From Leptasterias polaris (lineage: Eukaryota; Echinodermata; Asteroidea; Forcipulatida; Asteriidae), in the NCBI GenBank assembly GCA_037783415.1, contig JAZGTN010000170.1, positions 2,709,501-2,773,500 on the forward strand: 64,000 nt of DNA, in the 5' to 3' direction. The notes under the pieces are model-generated. The model was not told the DNA's origin, did no database searches, and was given only the letters and a program-made list of their open reading frames with translations. This document shows, piece after piece, positions 1 to 9,471 of the stretch. The first letter of the stretch is position 1; each line of letters starts with the position of its first letter. The translations under genes were made by a program, and so were the position numbers.

Positions 1-480
1 TGGGGAAAGGCAACCTGGGTAAAAAAAACTGGGTTATCCCATATAATATGGGCATTACCTGTGGTTCATATACAGGCACGCCGGCGAGGGGTGCAGTGGC
101 GTATATGGGGCCCATATGGGCCAGCCCAGATAGCCTAATAGTTAAATCAAGTAATTACCTAATGTTAAAGAGAAGTTTAATTATATGAACAGTTACATGT
201 ATACCTACAATACCACATAAGCTAAATACAAACTAGTCAGTTATATTATGACGTGTAAGTATGTATACTTCTCAACACGTGACACGTCTTTATATATATA
301 GTCAAGGAACCGAAGACATACAATCATGATTAACACGTTTTTAATTAAAAATGTCAATGTTTTCTATACTATTAGCATGTTTTAAATGAAAGCGTCTATT
401 TGTAAAGTCTATGGGTTTTTTCTTTACGGAGCTTAATTTCACTAGATTGTAATAATAACTATCAATGAAAACGCATTACT
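1..480. other. AT-rich non-coding DNA
   Basis: No gene is visible. The first 130 bases contain a small GC-richer patch with a CCCATATGGG-type palindrome (about 108-120) that resembles the repeats beginning near 480. The rest is AT-rich with no convincing open frame or RNA gene. Confidence 0.5.
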
Positions 481-1230
481 TCAATGCCCTGTCCAACAAA
501 TTTGCATACTGCCATTATGGGCTTGCTCAGGTCTTCACAATTATGGTACCCATGTGGGTCTTTGCATATTCTACCCTAGAGCTTGCTTAGGTCGTTCCCA
601 TATGATAACCAAATGACCATTTTCATATTATCTGCCCGCACGGGATTGCTTGGGTATTTCCTATTCCAAATTAAGCCTTTCCATAATTGTTTCACCCAGG
701 CTTGTCCAAAGGAAACTACAAAACCCATGGGAAGAACCATTAACCCCTTGGGCCTCCTAAACTAAACAAATCTAAACTAGACTAGACATTTACCCCAATA
801 ATGGCTGAGGTCTCCCATGGCTGAGGTCTTTCTTTGCATATCTTTGCCCAGGTCTTTCCCATACCACCCGAATTAGCCCATATTGCCAATGTTTTCCCAT
901 ATCCATGGTCTTTTGCATAATTATTCAGCCCGTATGGGAATGCCCATATTTCCCCGACATTATACCCAAACAGGCCTTTGGATATTCTGCCCACATGGGA
1001 TTGCCCATATTTTCCAAATATGATACCCATAATGGACCACTGCATATTCTGCCCATATGGAGTTGCACATATTTTCCCCATATTTTATGATACCCATATG
1101 GACCACTGCATATTCTGTCCATTTGGGATTGCCCAAATTTTCCCCATATGAAACTCATAATATGGGATACTTCATACTTTGTCCATATGGGATTGCCCAT
1201 GTTTTCCCCCATATGATACCTTTATGGGCC
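480..1230. repeat. Degenerate CATATG-rich minisatellite
   Basis: Diverged units of roughly 60-70 bp recur. Each has variants of 'TGCATATTCTGCCCATATGGG', then 'ATTGCCCATATTTTCCCCATATGATACC'-like text. Clear units start near 966, 1040, 1108 and 1165, and older ones extend back to about 480. The palindromes CATATG and CCCATATGGG recur throughout. Open frames on both strands here are by-products of the repeat, and their apparent proteins are full of repeated MGxxW/YG-like motifs. Part of another unit reappears at about 1975-2050. Confidence 0.7.
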
Positions 1231-1599
1231 ACCCCACAAAGTGATGGTAAAAACAAAGATACTATATACGTTGTGATAAATCTAAAATATGCCATGTGAT
1301 GTCAACGCTCCTCGAGTGGCTACTCTATTTATGAAAACCGATATAGACAATTCAATTGAGCGCAGGTGATGACAATCATTATGCTAATAGTTGTTTACTA
1401 TAAATGACAATAAAAATCATCCCTACCAGCTGTTTGAACTATTTTAAAAGATACCTAAAATGAATAATTCGCCGATGCAAACTAAATACAAGGTTTACGA
1501 TGTGTTGGTGAAAACTTATAATTATACCATTTTATGTATACGTTGTAATCAGACTATAATACATTTTTTTTACAACGTGATTGTAAAACAAAGATAGTA
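1166..1599 (+). repeat. Direct repeat, copy 1 (about 430 bp)
   Basis: Matches 2017-2441 in the same orientation with many substitutions and small indels. Shared landmarks in order are CCATATGGGATTGCCC, GGTAAAAACAAAGATACTA, TCAACGCTCCTCGAGTGGC, ACCGATATAGACAATTCAAT, CAGCTGTTTGAACTATTT, GATGCAAACTAAA, ACGTTGTAATCAGACTA and TTTTTTACAACGTGATT. The left part overlaps the CATATG minisatellite, so the duplicated block includes one minisatellite unit. Boundaries are approximate. Confidence 0.75.
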
Positions 1600-1810
1600 C
1601 GTTGTGATCAAACTTAAAATAATGGGCCTACAACGTTTACAACGTTTTCATCACAACATACGTTGTAGCTGCTGTCACAACTTGCATACAACATGCATAC
1701 TAAATGTTTACAACACCAAACTACAACGTGATGTCAACGTGATTACCTCATTTTAAATATCAAGATTTAATGTCGGCAAAATACAACGTGCACACAACGT
1801 GACTGCCATT
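1230..1810. repeat. ACAACGT/ACGTTGT motif cluster
   Basis: The 7-mer ACAACGT and its complement ACGTTGT occur many times, for example near 1268, 1540, 1572, 1600, 1630-1668, 1723 and 1782-1803. They are often followed by GATT or GTGA. The sites at 1628-1636 and 1660-1668 form a perfect 9-bp inverted repeat (CTACAACGT/ACGTTGTAG). No gene is visible. It could be a decayed non-autonomous transposon family or a cluster of protein-binding sites; the sequence does not decide. Confidence 0.5.
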
Positions 1811-2016
1811 GACTTATTTCATTGACTTCCATCAATCGATCCCATTATCCCATGAGGTAGAAATATTGTTAAATCCGTACTCATTCCATCCAGCAAATGA
1901 AACAAGAAATTGATATGCCTTCCAACCAATCACTTTTCCTACCTCCCATCTACCTACAGAAGTTAACCCAGATAACCCATATGGGTATGCATATTCTGCC
2001 CATTTGGGATTGCCCA

Positions 2017-2441
2017 TACTTCATATTTTGTTCATATGGGATTGCCCGTGTTTTCACCATATAATACCCATGGGCCACTCCACAACGTCATGGTAAAAAC
2101 AAAGATACTACGTTGTGATTAAACCAAAATAGGCCATGTGTCAACGCTCCTCGAGTGGCATATACTCTATTTTATAAAAACCGATATAGACAATTCAATT
2201 GACTGCAGGAGATGTCAACCATTATGCTAATAGCTGTTCCCTATAAATTTAAATAAAAACCATCCCAAACAGCTGTTTGAACTATTTAACAAGATGCCTT
2301 AAATGTAAAAATTCGCTGATGCAAACTAAACACAACGTTTATGATGAGTTGGTCAAAACGTATACACTTTTGTATGTACGTTGTAATCAGACTAAAATAC
2401 ATTTTTTTACAACGTGATTATTAAAACAAAGATACTACATA
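2017..2441 (+). repeat. Direct repeat, copy 2 (about 430 bp)
   Basis: Second copy of the block at 1166-1599, same orientation, separated from it by about 420 bp of ACAACGT-rich DNA. It begins next to another CATATG minisatellite unit (about 1975-2035) and ends near 'AAAACAAAGATACTAC', after which the copies diverge. Confidence 0.75.
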
Positions 2442-3131
2442 CTTCCTCCGTCCGGGTACACGACTAACTATACATGTATATTTAGTCATGTGACTGGATG
2501 GATTATCTCCAATGCTAAAAACACATTTAAAGAGCTTGCACAAATCACACATTTTCCCCGACACTTTCCGGCTATTCGTATTTGGATTGGGCGCTTTGGA
2601 CTTATCAAAAGCATTGGTTTTAAAATCAATTGCGTTAACAATATTAAAAGGATAATAAAATGATTCACACAAATCCCTTTCGAAATTGTGTGATTTTTGT
2701 GTTATTTCCTGACAAAACACGGTCCGCTATTTGTAGAACCTTTTTTTGACTCCACAAAATGGTGGACGTATGTTCCGCTTGTATTTCAAGGGGCAAATTT
2801 TTAATTATTAATCACTATATTCACTAATTAATCAAAACATCGAGGTGTTTTTGTGCATGAGCAAAACTTGAGAAGGATAAGGAGTAATTCCAAATTGCAA
2901 TATTTCGAGAGATTTGAAGGCAAAGTGCCCCTATAAAGGTTAACGTTTTTCTGACTCTTGCCACAATATTCTTGACAAGCCGTAAATCATTATCCCACAT
3001 TGAAGTGGTTGTCCCAAGTAATAATTAAGATATATTCTTGTTCCCTATGAGCTTTTATATCCGACAGTTTATTAAATGTTTGGAAAACTTTATCAATTGT
3101 TGTACCTCAATAGTCACTGACAATGCTGAAG
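2442..3131. other. Intergenic DNA, no recognised gene
   Basis: Nothing convincing is coded here. An open frame on the minus strand (2421-2720) starts with GTG rather than ATG and matches no family I recognise. A loose inverted similarity exists between CACAAATCACACATTTTC (about 2539) and GAAATTGTGTGATTTTTGTG (about 2681), suggesting an old foldback element, but the arms are short and imperfect. Confidence 0.4.
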
Positions 3132-3299
3132 TTACCGTGTTGAAGGCTGAACCGGGTCTGTGGAGACAAAGACATCGGTAGACTCCTCTCCAGGACGCAG
3201 TCGGTTTCAAGGAAATCGGCTCCGTACAAGTTGCTTGAGCTGTAAGCGGAAATGTCCGTACTTGAGGCAATAAACGAATGGATTCAGTCTCATGTTGCA
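3132..3299 (-). pseudogene. Truncated second copy of the GPCR 3' end
   Basis: On the minus strand, from 3299 down to 3132, the sequence is a diverged copy of the last part of the receptor gene at 3777-4772. The translation retains the end of TM7 (NPFVYC, equivalent to NPVIYC), then KYGHFRLQLKQLVRSRF, like the receptor's KYEHFRTQLKELVRSRF. A TGA stop at 3207-3209 then replaces a leucine codon. The frame beyond it is still alignable (GEESTDVF...STDPVQ) to a terminal TAA at 3132-3134. Homology stops abruptly at about 3299, so TM1-TM6 are absent. This is best read as the remnant of a tandem receptor duplication; a spliced 3' exon is less likely because of the stop. Confidence 0.8.
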
Positions 3300-3776
3300 G
3301 CTAACCAATCTAGTCAACATCTCTAATATATTATATTGCCTTCAGTTAAATACACATTATAATGTACTTCTAAAGCAAGTGTACAACATTTGTAATTAAT
3401 GTCAAAGACCAGTATCCGCACTTGATGTGACCGAACATATACATAAAATAACAAACCTATAAAAGAGTCATGAGAAAACAGTGGAAAAAACATAAATGTT
3501 TTCACTTTTTTCAAACATCGGGTTTTAAATACGCGTGATAAAGGTTCATTGTTTCACTAATTTCCTGAAAACATAGTATTTCAAGCAAAACTATTTCAAG
3601 GGAAGTTTTCAACCATGACCATCTTTATACCATGTTAAAGTTATGAGCAAATCTGTGAAAAGTTATACTTTCAATCTTACGAATGTTGTACAAACCTTTT
3701 AACTGAAGGTAATATAATGCCACCAACAACACCATTAGTAAACTCAACTCTTCCTCACCTCATTTTCTGAGATATC
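3300..3776. other. Spacer between receptor remnant and receptor gene
   Basis: AT-rich spacer. It should contain the 3' UTR of the minus-strand receptor gene. No RNA gene or supported open frame is seen; the open frame at 3323-3514 (minus) resembles no family I know. Confidence 0.4.
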
Positions 3777-4772
3777 TTAAATCGCTTGAGTTGTTGCCGT
3801 ATGCTGTATCGGGTCTGTAGCAACAGATGTCGTACCAGTAGACTCCTCTCCATGATGCACTCGGTTTAGACCAAATCGGCTCCGTACAAGTTCTTTGAGC
3901 TGTGTACGAAAATGCTCGTACTTGAAGCAATAAATGACTGGATTCACGCACATGTTGCACATGATTAAACCCAAGAATGCCTGACCAAGGACAGTTACTA
4001 ATGAACTGGTTTTTTGAGACGCTACACCAATGGTAATGAGCATCCGCAACGTCTGCATCGGAGTCCAACAAATGAAAAACACGCAGCCAGCGATCAGCAT
4101 CGTCATTATGACGTTTCTCTTAGCCTTACTGAAGACACCATCTTGCTGATTGGCGTTAGCATTGTCAAGTTTGTGTCGAAGAACAAGGAGTATTCTAATG
4201 TAAGAAAACGATATGAGGATCACAGGAATAATGTACTCGACCAAAATAACCACAATGAATATAACAATAAGCGCGTCAGAACTAATGGAATAGTCAAAGC
4301 CGCACTTATTATCAGTGATTTTGTACATAAAGATAAACCTCAGTGCATATGCAAAACCAATCATCCAAGCAGCACACATTGAAACTTTGATCTTGAAGAG
4401 TGAGCAGTAGTTGCGGTGTTTGATAGGATAGCACGTGGCAAGAAAACGCTCCAGCGATATCACCACCAGATTGTAAGTGGATGCTACGCTTAGACCCCAA
4501 ACAAAAAAACTTGAGCGAATCAACCTGCAGAGAATCCAACCGGAGAAATTTCTCTCCAAATTGTCCAGAAGCGAACTTTGTCTGATCACGGTCACTGCGA
4601 GGAACAACAAACCAGAGACGAAGTCGATGATGGATTGGTGACGGATAAGTCGGTTAGTGAAGGAGCTGAACTGTTTACGTCTGACCGTCATGACGAAAAT
4701 CACCAAACCATTTCCGAGAATGGCCAAGCATGCAAAAGCCACGTTCAACGCAAACGCCACACTTGATGCCAT
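3777..4772 (-). CDS. Class A (rhodopsin-family) G protein-coupled receptor, single exon, 331 aa
   Basis: Seven-transmembrane receptor expected at the plasma membrane, signalling through heterotrimeric G proteins. Class A landmarks are visible in order: GN at residues 20-21 in TM1; Asp50 in TM2; Cys82 at the top of TM3, pairing with Cys157 in loop 2; ERF at 108-110 in place of DRY; Trp136 in TM4; Pro183 and Tyr191 in TM5; CWTP at 235-238 in TM6; NPVIY at 277-281 in TM7. A Ser/Thr-rich C-tail with HTATT near the end could serve phosphorylation. An N-glycosylation sequon (NFS, residue 75) lies in extracellular loop 1. The start is a true ATG with A at -3 and G at +4. The extracellular N-terminus is only a few residues, short for a peptide receptor, so an upstream exon cannot be excluded. 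The ligand cannot be assigned; peptide- and amine-like invertebrate receptors are both possible. A broken 3' copy lies about 480 bp downstream, suggesting a locally duplicated receptor family. Confidence 0.93.
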   Translation of the reverse strand: MASSVAFALNVAFACLAILGNGLVIFVMTVRRKQFSSFTNRLIRHQSIIDFVSGLLFLAVTVIRQSSLLDNLERNFSGWILCRLIRSSFFVWGLSVASTYNLVVISLERFLATCYPIKHRNYCSLFKIKVSMCAAWMIGFAYALRFIFMYKITDNKCGFDYSISSDALIVIFIVVILVEYIIPVILISFSYIRILLVLRHKLDNANANQQDGVFSKAKRNVIMTMLIAGCVFFICWTPMQTLRMLITIGVASQKTSSLVTVLGQAFLGLIMCNMCVNPVIYCFKYEHFRTQLKELVRSRFGLNRVHHGEESTGTTSVATDPIQHTATTQAI

Positions 4773-5940
4773 CGTAAACTGATTAGAAAAAGAAATACAG
4801 AGAACAAACGTTGAAGTCTTTTATTAATAGTACTGAGTTGTTGTGGCGGGTTTCACGAAAGTTTAAATTTAGTGGAATATGTTGAACGCACTCGGTAACA
4901 AGTTCAGTAAAAAATGATGATTGAAAAAGCGAAATGCAGGAAAATGTTTGGTATATTGAAGACCCCCGAATCTCTTAATAATCATTGCCTTTGGAAATCA
5001 ATTGCAAGGTAGTGAGAGCAAAATCGAAAATGAAGCTGCGGTAGTCTTCAACAGTATTTAAATAACCTTGTTCCTCCTTCATCGTGCAACCTTGGATTTA
5101 TTGTTGCAAAGATCTAAATGCGTGCAGAAATAAATGTAGAGACAGATATCATGCAACAAATAACCGGGAATTACACAATGAACAATACGTTTGAGTTTTA
5201 TTTAAATACATCAAGGTCCTCCAGAAGAATATAATTCTATCAAATGCCAGACGGACGTGAGGCTACATATATGCTACAGCTAATTGACACGTGTTTATCA
5301 CAAATACTCGTGGGTTTAACGTTCAAGTTGAAGGCCGGTGCTTTTAGTTTTCACCGCTTTCGGAAACATCTTTTCTCAGAAAAAAACTCACGTATTATTT
5401 ACTTTCACAGAGAACCTATTTATAAAGATGTTTTTTGATACTGAAAAAGGGAAGAGGAATGTTTTTGAGGGCGGCAAACCCAATTTAAAAGTGGATATTT
5501 TATTACTGAGAACTTATCAACACTGAGCTAAAGCATTTGTTTAAACAACATTTTGTTTAATCAATCAATGGTCTAAGCACAGTGTTTGATTAGTTTTCAT
5601 TTATTTTACCTGTATTTAAGTTTAAGGAAAAAGTTTTTCATATAATTAGACAAAAACAAGTTAGCTTTTTGCAATTAAGAAATTAATTCAGCTGAAAACT
5701 GTTGCAGTCGCTCTTGAACGCATTTACGCTCATTGGGGTTACAATATTACAGGCACGAAGGTCGTAAAAAAGAATACAACAATCTCACATTGCAATCAAA
5801 GACAGTACCATTAAAGTAGTCTGAAATAACAGGTAGAGTTCTTCTTTATTTTTATTATATGAACATACATTCTCCAAGTCTTCAAATGTGACAGCAGATT
5901 GAGAGATCGGAAGTGTACATTAATACATGTATGTTCCACT
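4773..5940. other. Upstream region of the receptor and intergenic DNA
   Basis: Should include the receptor's promoter and 5' UTR just above 4772, but no clear TATA box at a standard distance was identified. One ATG open frame of 64 codons (5244-5438, plus strand) is unrecognised, overlaps another frame, and shows no domain or signal peptide, so I do not call it a gene. Confidence 0.4.
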
Positions 5941-6114
5941 ATACGGTTTATAAAGAGGGGTGCCAGTATCAGCCACTCTTATACATAGAGTGGGTCACAG
6001 TCAGTGATTGGGAGTTTAAATTAGTTTCACTCTGAAGCAAGTTCGGGTGTTAACTTTTAGTCAATTCGCCGATAAAATCACGCATGCGTGGTCTTTATTT
6101 TTTACTCGAACGCG

Positions 6115-6141
6115 TTTGGTTGATTTGGTTGATTTGGTTGT
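6115..6141 (+). repeat. Short 9-bp tandem repeat (TTTGGTTGA)n
   Basis: About three perfect copies of TTTGGTTGA sit side by side within the repeat field, followed by a CTAG-rich stretch (about 6190-6300). Confidence 0.8.
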
Positions 6142-7195
6142 AATGTTCCAAAACGCCATCTTGACAACATTACGTTACTTTGTTAGTTGACTAGAGAAAC
6201 AGTGCTCCGGGGCTAGGTTGATCCAGTTGGACTAGCTAGTTTAACCATGCAGCGTTCGTGTGACAGCTAGATCGACTAAGTCTAGTCGACTCTAGTCAGC
6301 CAACCGAACTTGCTCATGTATGCTGCACAGGATACACGGCTCAATTGGCCAAACTCATAATAGAGTGGTTCACAGTCAGTGATTGAAAGTTTAATATTTT
6401 CACTCTATGTTGCACGTGATACACGGTTTATGAGTGGTGCCGATTGGCCACACTCTGGTTCACAGTCAGTGATTTACATATTATAAGTATGTTTCACTGT
6501 ATGTTGTTGGATACACAATATTCATTGGGGTGCCGATTGGACACACTCATACAGTAGACTGTTTTCACACTCAGTGATCGAAAGTTTAAATATAACTCAC
6601 TCTGTGGTGAAATAATTATGATATATCATGAGGGGTGCCAATTGGCCACACTCAAAGAGCTCTTCAAACTAATGGCAATAAAACTTACTCGGTTAGATTT
6701 ACATCAGCTTTCTAAAGTATAAAGCATTTTGAGAAACATCTCACTTCGAAGTAAAGTGGTTATGTTAAAAGATATCAGTTTTTATGCCCCAAAATTTGAA
6801 TCTGAGAATCGTTACTGTCAGAAACGTTTTTTTCAGATTGTTTATTCCTATATTTGGGATTGTTTTCCCTGCGTGGACATATTCGCTCAGGATTTTCGGC
6901 GATATCTCAAAAACGCGACCAGGCTTTTGCAATGAAATTTTCACGGTTTAGTTTTGTTGTATACATCTACATTTATATAGGATTTAAACAATCGAACGGT
7001 TCCAAAAACCAAAGGTACACTTTGACTCATGTCTTGGTGGATGTACATTATGTAGTGCATACAATATGTTCACACAGTTAGTAATTAAAAGTTTAATATG
7101 TTTCACTCTATGTACTGTATATATATATAGTATACCTTCATACAATAGACAGGTTTAAAGTTAGTGATTAAAAGAGTAAATATGTTTCACTCTAT

Positions 7196-7239
7196 AACAT
7201 TTACCCAGTCAGTTTCCCTTGTGATTTATTATTTGATAT
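7196..7239 (+). repeat. 44-bp direct repeat flanking the tRNA-like insert, left copy
   Basis: Identical to 7513-7556 except for one base (GTGATTTATT versus GTGGTTTATT). It begins AACATTTACCCAGTCAG and ends ATTTGATAT. The two copies bracket 273 bp. They may be a very long target-site duplication or two copies of a larger tandem unit. Confidence 0.85.
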
Positions 7240-7512
7240 CTGATATAAAAAGTCGCATCCCCTTAAGGTGATCCCCTGGCTGCCGCTTCCCAGGTTGTAT
7301 CGTATACTTGGGTGTGGTCCCTGGCTACACGGCAGTTTGCGGTTGAATGGCTTCTGACTGGCACCCCCCGAACAAAGATATTGACAAACTAGGGAGACCG
7401 CCAACATAGGGCTAGATAGCTCAGTTGGTAGAGCGCCGGCACGTTAAACCGGAGGTCGTTGGTTCAAATCCCGCTCTAGTCAATTTTTCTTTGTTCAACC
7501 CAAAATCATTTA
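7240..7512 (+). mobile_element. 273-bp insert carrying a tRNA-like module
   Basis: Segment bracketed by the 44-bp direct repeats. It starts with a TATA-like TGATATAAAAAG, has a GC-richer stretch with possible hairpins (7255-7370), contains the tRNA-like sequence at 7410-7482, and ends with an A/T-rich tail. It could be a tRNA-containing SINE or other short non-autonomous element. It has no coding capacity. Confidence 0.5.
7410..7482 (+). tRNA. tRNA-Asn(GTT)-like gene or tRNA-derived pseudogene
   Basis: A full cloverleaf can be drawn. Acceptor GGCTAGA/TCTAGTC pairs over 7 bp with one G-U. The D stem is GCTC/GAGC. Anticodon loop ACGTTAA gives GTT at 7443-7445, and the T loop is TTCAAAT. A box TAGCTCAGTTGG and B box GGTTCAAATCC are near consensus, and TTTTT follows at 7484-7488 as a Pol III terminator. 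Oddities: position 33 is C instead of the almost invariant U, the last anticodon-stem pair is C/A, and one T-stem pair is U/C. These defects and the flanking 44-bp repeats favour a tRNA-derived repeat over a working tRNA. Confidence 0.6.
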
Positions 7513-7556
7513 AACATTTACCCAGTCAGTTTCCCTTGTGGTTTATTATTTGATAT
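7513..7556 (+). repeat. 44-bp direct repeat flanking the tRNA-like insert, right copy
   Basis: Right-hand partner of 7196-7239, one mismatch in 44. The DNA after it resumes the surrounding repeat field (ACTCTATAATGTACT...). Confidence 0.85.
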
Positions 7557-8270
7557 ACTCTATAATGTACTGTGTATATAAATATGTAATATATCCTCAT
7601 ACAATAAACATGTTCACAGACAGTGATTGAAACTTATTTCGCTCTATGATGCTCTACATATGTAGTATCCCTTATACAAAAGACTGGTTTACAGTAATAT
7701 TGAGTGAAAGTTTAAATATGTTTCACTCTATGTGCTGTACATTATGTAGTTTAACCTCAATCAACTGGTTCACGTATACAGTCAGTGAGTGAAAGTTTAA
7801 ATATTGTTCACTACATGCTGCACAGGATACACGGTTTATGAGGGGTTTATAAGGTGTGCCGACTGCCAGACTCATACAATTTAATAATTCACAGTCAGTG
7901 ATTGAAATTTTACAATTGACTAATTCACAGTTAGTGATTAAAACTTTAAATATTATGTTTCACTCCATGCTGCACAGGATACACGGTTTATGAGTGGTGC
8001 CGATTGACCGCCCTCATTATAGTAGAGTGGTTCACAGTCAGTGATTAACATTTTAAAGATGTTTCACTCTATGTTGTAGGGTACACACAAATCATGAGGG
8101 GTGCCGATTGGCCACACCTATAGGGTACACTGGTTTCCAGTCAGTGATTGAAAGTTAAAATTTCTTGGTGGCTGTCAATAATACGTAGTATACCCACCCT
8201 CGTACAAGAGACTGGTTTACAGTCAGTGAGTGAAAGTTTCAGTAAGTTTCACGTTATGCACTCTGCATAT

Positions 8271-8353
8271 AGTGCAGACGGCATTCGAACCCGGATCGCG
8301 TGGTCCAAGTGTTGAGACAGTCCCAGCACCTTATCCCACTGCGCTAGTAAGGT
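8271..8353 (-). other. tRNA-like head at the array's left edge
   Basis: Reverse complement shows TAGCGCAGTGGG (A box) and GGTTCGAATGCC (B-box-like), as in every unit. It is the only head in the forward block whose downstream SINE-like body is missing, because the array starts exactly at its 3' end. Confidence 0.7.
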
Positions 8354-9285
8354 GTTGGTACTTTTACCCGTGAGTTTACAATGTATAGCCATACGAGTGC
8401 ACCCAACCAGACTGGGAGAAAACAACAGACGGCAACATGTATCTATACTGAATGGAGACTCAAAAATTAACAAAATGAAAAAGGAAGAAGAAATATATAA
8501 GCAAATCAATGAAATAAACAATTCAATAAATGAAGCAAACCAAAAACTAAAAAGATTAATCTTAAAAGTTGAGACCCCCCCCCCCCAAAAAAAAATATAA
8601 ATAAATAAAATAAAAAATAATAAATAAAAAAAACACCCAATAAACGGTATAATTATTTTGAATTAGAACGTTTTGGGGGTCATGCTATTAATAGATTGCG
8701 TAAATATAAGAATCTATCACAACCTGGGGGTTCTGTGCTTCAACTTTTGAGGAGACTTGATCAATTTAGGCGTTAAAGTTGGCCCTATTTGACCGGGGAA
8801 GTGGAGAAGTGCTTCACGAAAACTGGCAGCAAGTCGGTTTAGGGAAAATTTCATTTTCTGGTGTGTTTTTTTCTGGGGTCGCTAGAAAAAATTCCAAACG
8901 GCTGACCTGCCAAAAATTGAAAAGAATTCTGAAGTTAATAGTTGTCCGGAGACTTACACGATTTTTAGCATTGGTTCCTATGGGAGTTTATTTAGTGGGG
9001 AGTCCAAGGCCCGTCTAGTTTGTTTCCTTCCAAGTGAAAACACCTCAACGCCGGTGAAGGTTTCCCTACGTCCGGGCATCAATCTTGAAAAATTTCCCTA
9101 CCCAAAAAATTAATAAATAAAAATTATATATTAATTGCAACGGAAAAGAAAATTAAATGCTACGCGGCAATTAAACCAACAAATTATGTTGCATTATTCT
9201 GATTTGTGTTTTTCGTACAGATGAAAAAAATAAAAAATACGGCTTGGGTAAACAATGTAAAAAATACGGGGTGACATGTCATGCT

Positions 9286-9292
9286 TATAAAG
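9286..9292 (+). promoter_or_regulatory. TATA-like box upstream of a 42-residue ORF (U1)
   Basis: TATAAAG within GCTTATAAAGCGCCGCG, followed by a perfect hairpin AGTCCG/CGGACT (9300-9317) and an ATG at 9343. The spacing suits a Pol II start near 9315-9320. Present in every unit; no expression evidence. Confidence 0.25.
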
Positions 9293-9342
9293 CGCCGCGA
9301 GTCCGGTTTCACGGACTGACCGGCTGATATCTAGTTCCCATC

Positions 9343-9471
9343 ATGGTGTGGCGACCGAGTCACAGCATTTCCTTTCCTGTCTTGAGCACCCAACTAAATG
9401 CACTCCCACTTGCCCACTTCTCCAGCAGAGTCCACTTGCCAAGTAAAATAGGGCCAACTTTAAAAGCCTAA
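9343..9471 (+). CDS. Weak candidate 42-residue ORF (U1 copy)
   Basis: ATG in a good context (ATCATGG) and a TAA after 42 codons. The product starts MVWRPSHSISFP and is Ser/Leu/Pro-rich with a basic end. It lies inside the 736-bp segment and its last third is the inverted-repeat arm, so it may be chance. No family recognised. In U5 the start context reads CATCATGATGTGG. Confidence 0.15.
   Translation: MVWRPSHSISFPVLSTQLNALPLAHFSSRVHLPSKIGPTLKA

Larger units (their letters stand above)
5995..8250 (+). repeat. Degenerate repeat field with TCAGTGATTGAAAG core
   Basis: A diverged unit recurs: 'GGTTCACAGTCAGTGATTG' plus 'AAAGTTTAAATATGTTTCAC', then TCTATG, often followed by 'GCACAGGATACACGGTTTATG' and 'AGGGGTGCCGATTGGCCACAC'. 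Copies occur near 5999, 6371, 6461, 6562, 7085, 7157, 7614, 7777, 7887, 7927, 8034, 8130 and 8220, at irregular spacing mostly of 70-110 bp. Between about 6680 and 7080 the pattern is lost. The field is interrupted by the tRNA-like insert at 7240-7512 and ends where the 2.14-kb array begins. No gene is evident. Confidence 0.75.

Noticed and set aside
782..1299. Several overlapping 60-99 residue frames in the CATATG minisatellite
   Set aside because: Both strands are open because the unit lacks stops; the products are translated repeats.
2440..2475. Stowaway-like transposon end (TACTTCCTCCGTCCGGG)
   Set aside because: No matching inverted end was found nearby, and the resemblance is to plant elements. 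Probably chance.
3400..3440. A further receptor remnant between the pseudogene and the gene (CCGCACTTGATGTGACC)
   Set aside because: Only a few bases resemble the receptor text and no reading frame aligns.
5244..5438. 64-residue ATG frame as a gene
   Set aside because: No recognisable domain, no signal peptide, and an overlapping alternative frame of similar length. Length is compatible with chance.
8779..9018. Recurring 79-residue open frame (starts TTG, product beginning ALFDRGSGEV) in nearly every unit, as a conserved gene
   Set aside because: It starts with TTG and has no in-frame ATG near the start. Its beginning is part of an inverted-repeat arm. Conservation is explained by array homogenisation; U3 and R1 carry a premature stop.
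9291..9330. Hammerhead-type ribozyme suggested by GTCCGTGAAAC on the complementary strand
   Set aside because: The CUGAUGA core and a correctly placed third helix are missing on both strands; only a simple 6-bp hairpin is present.
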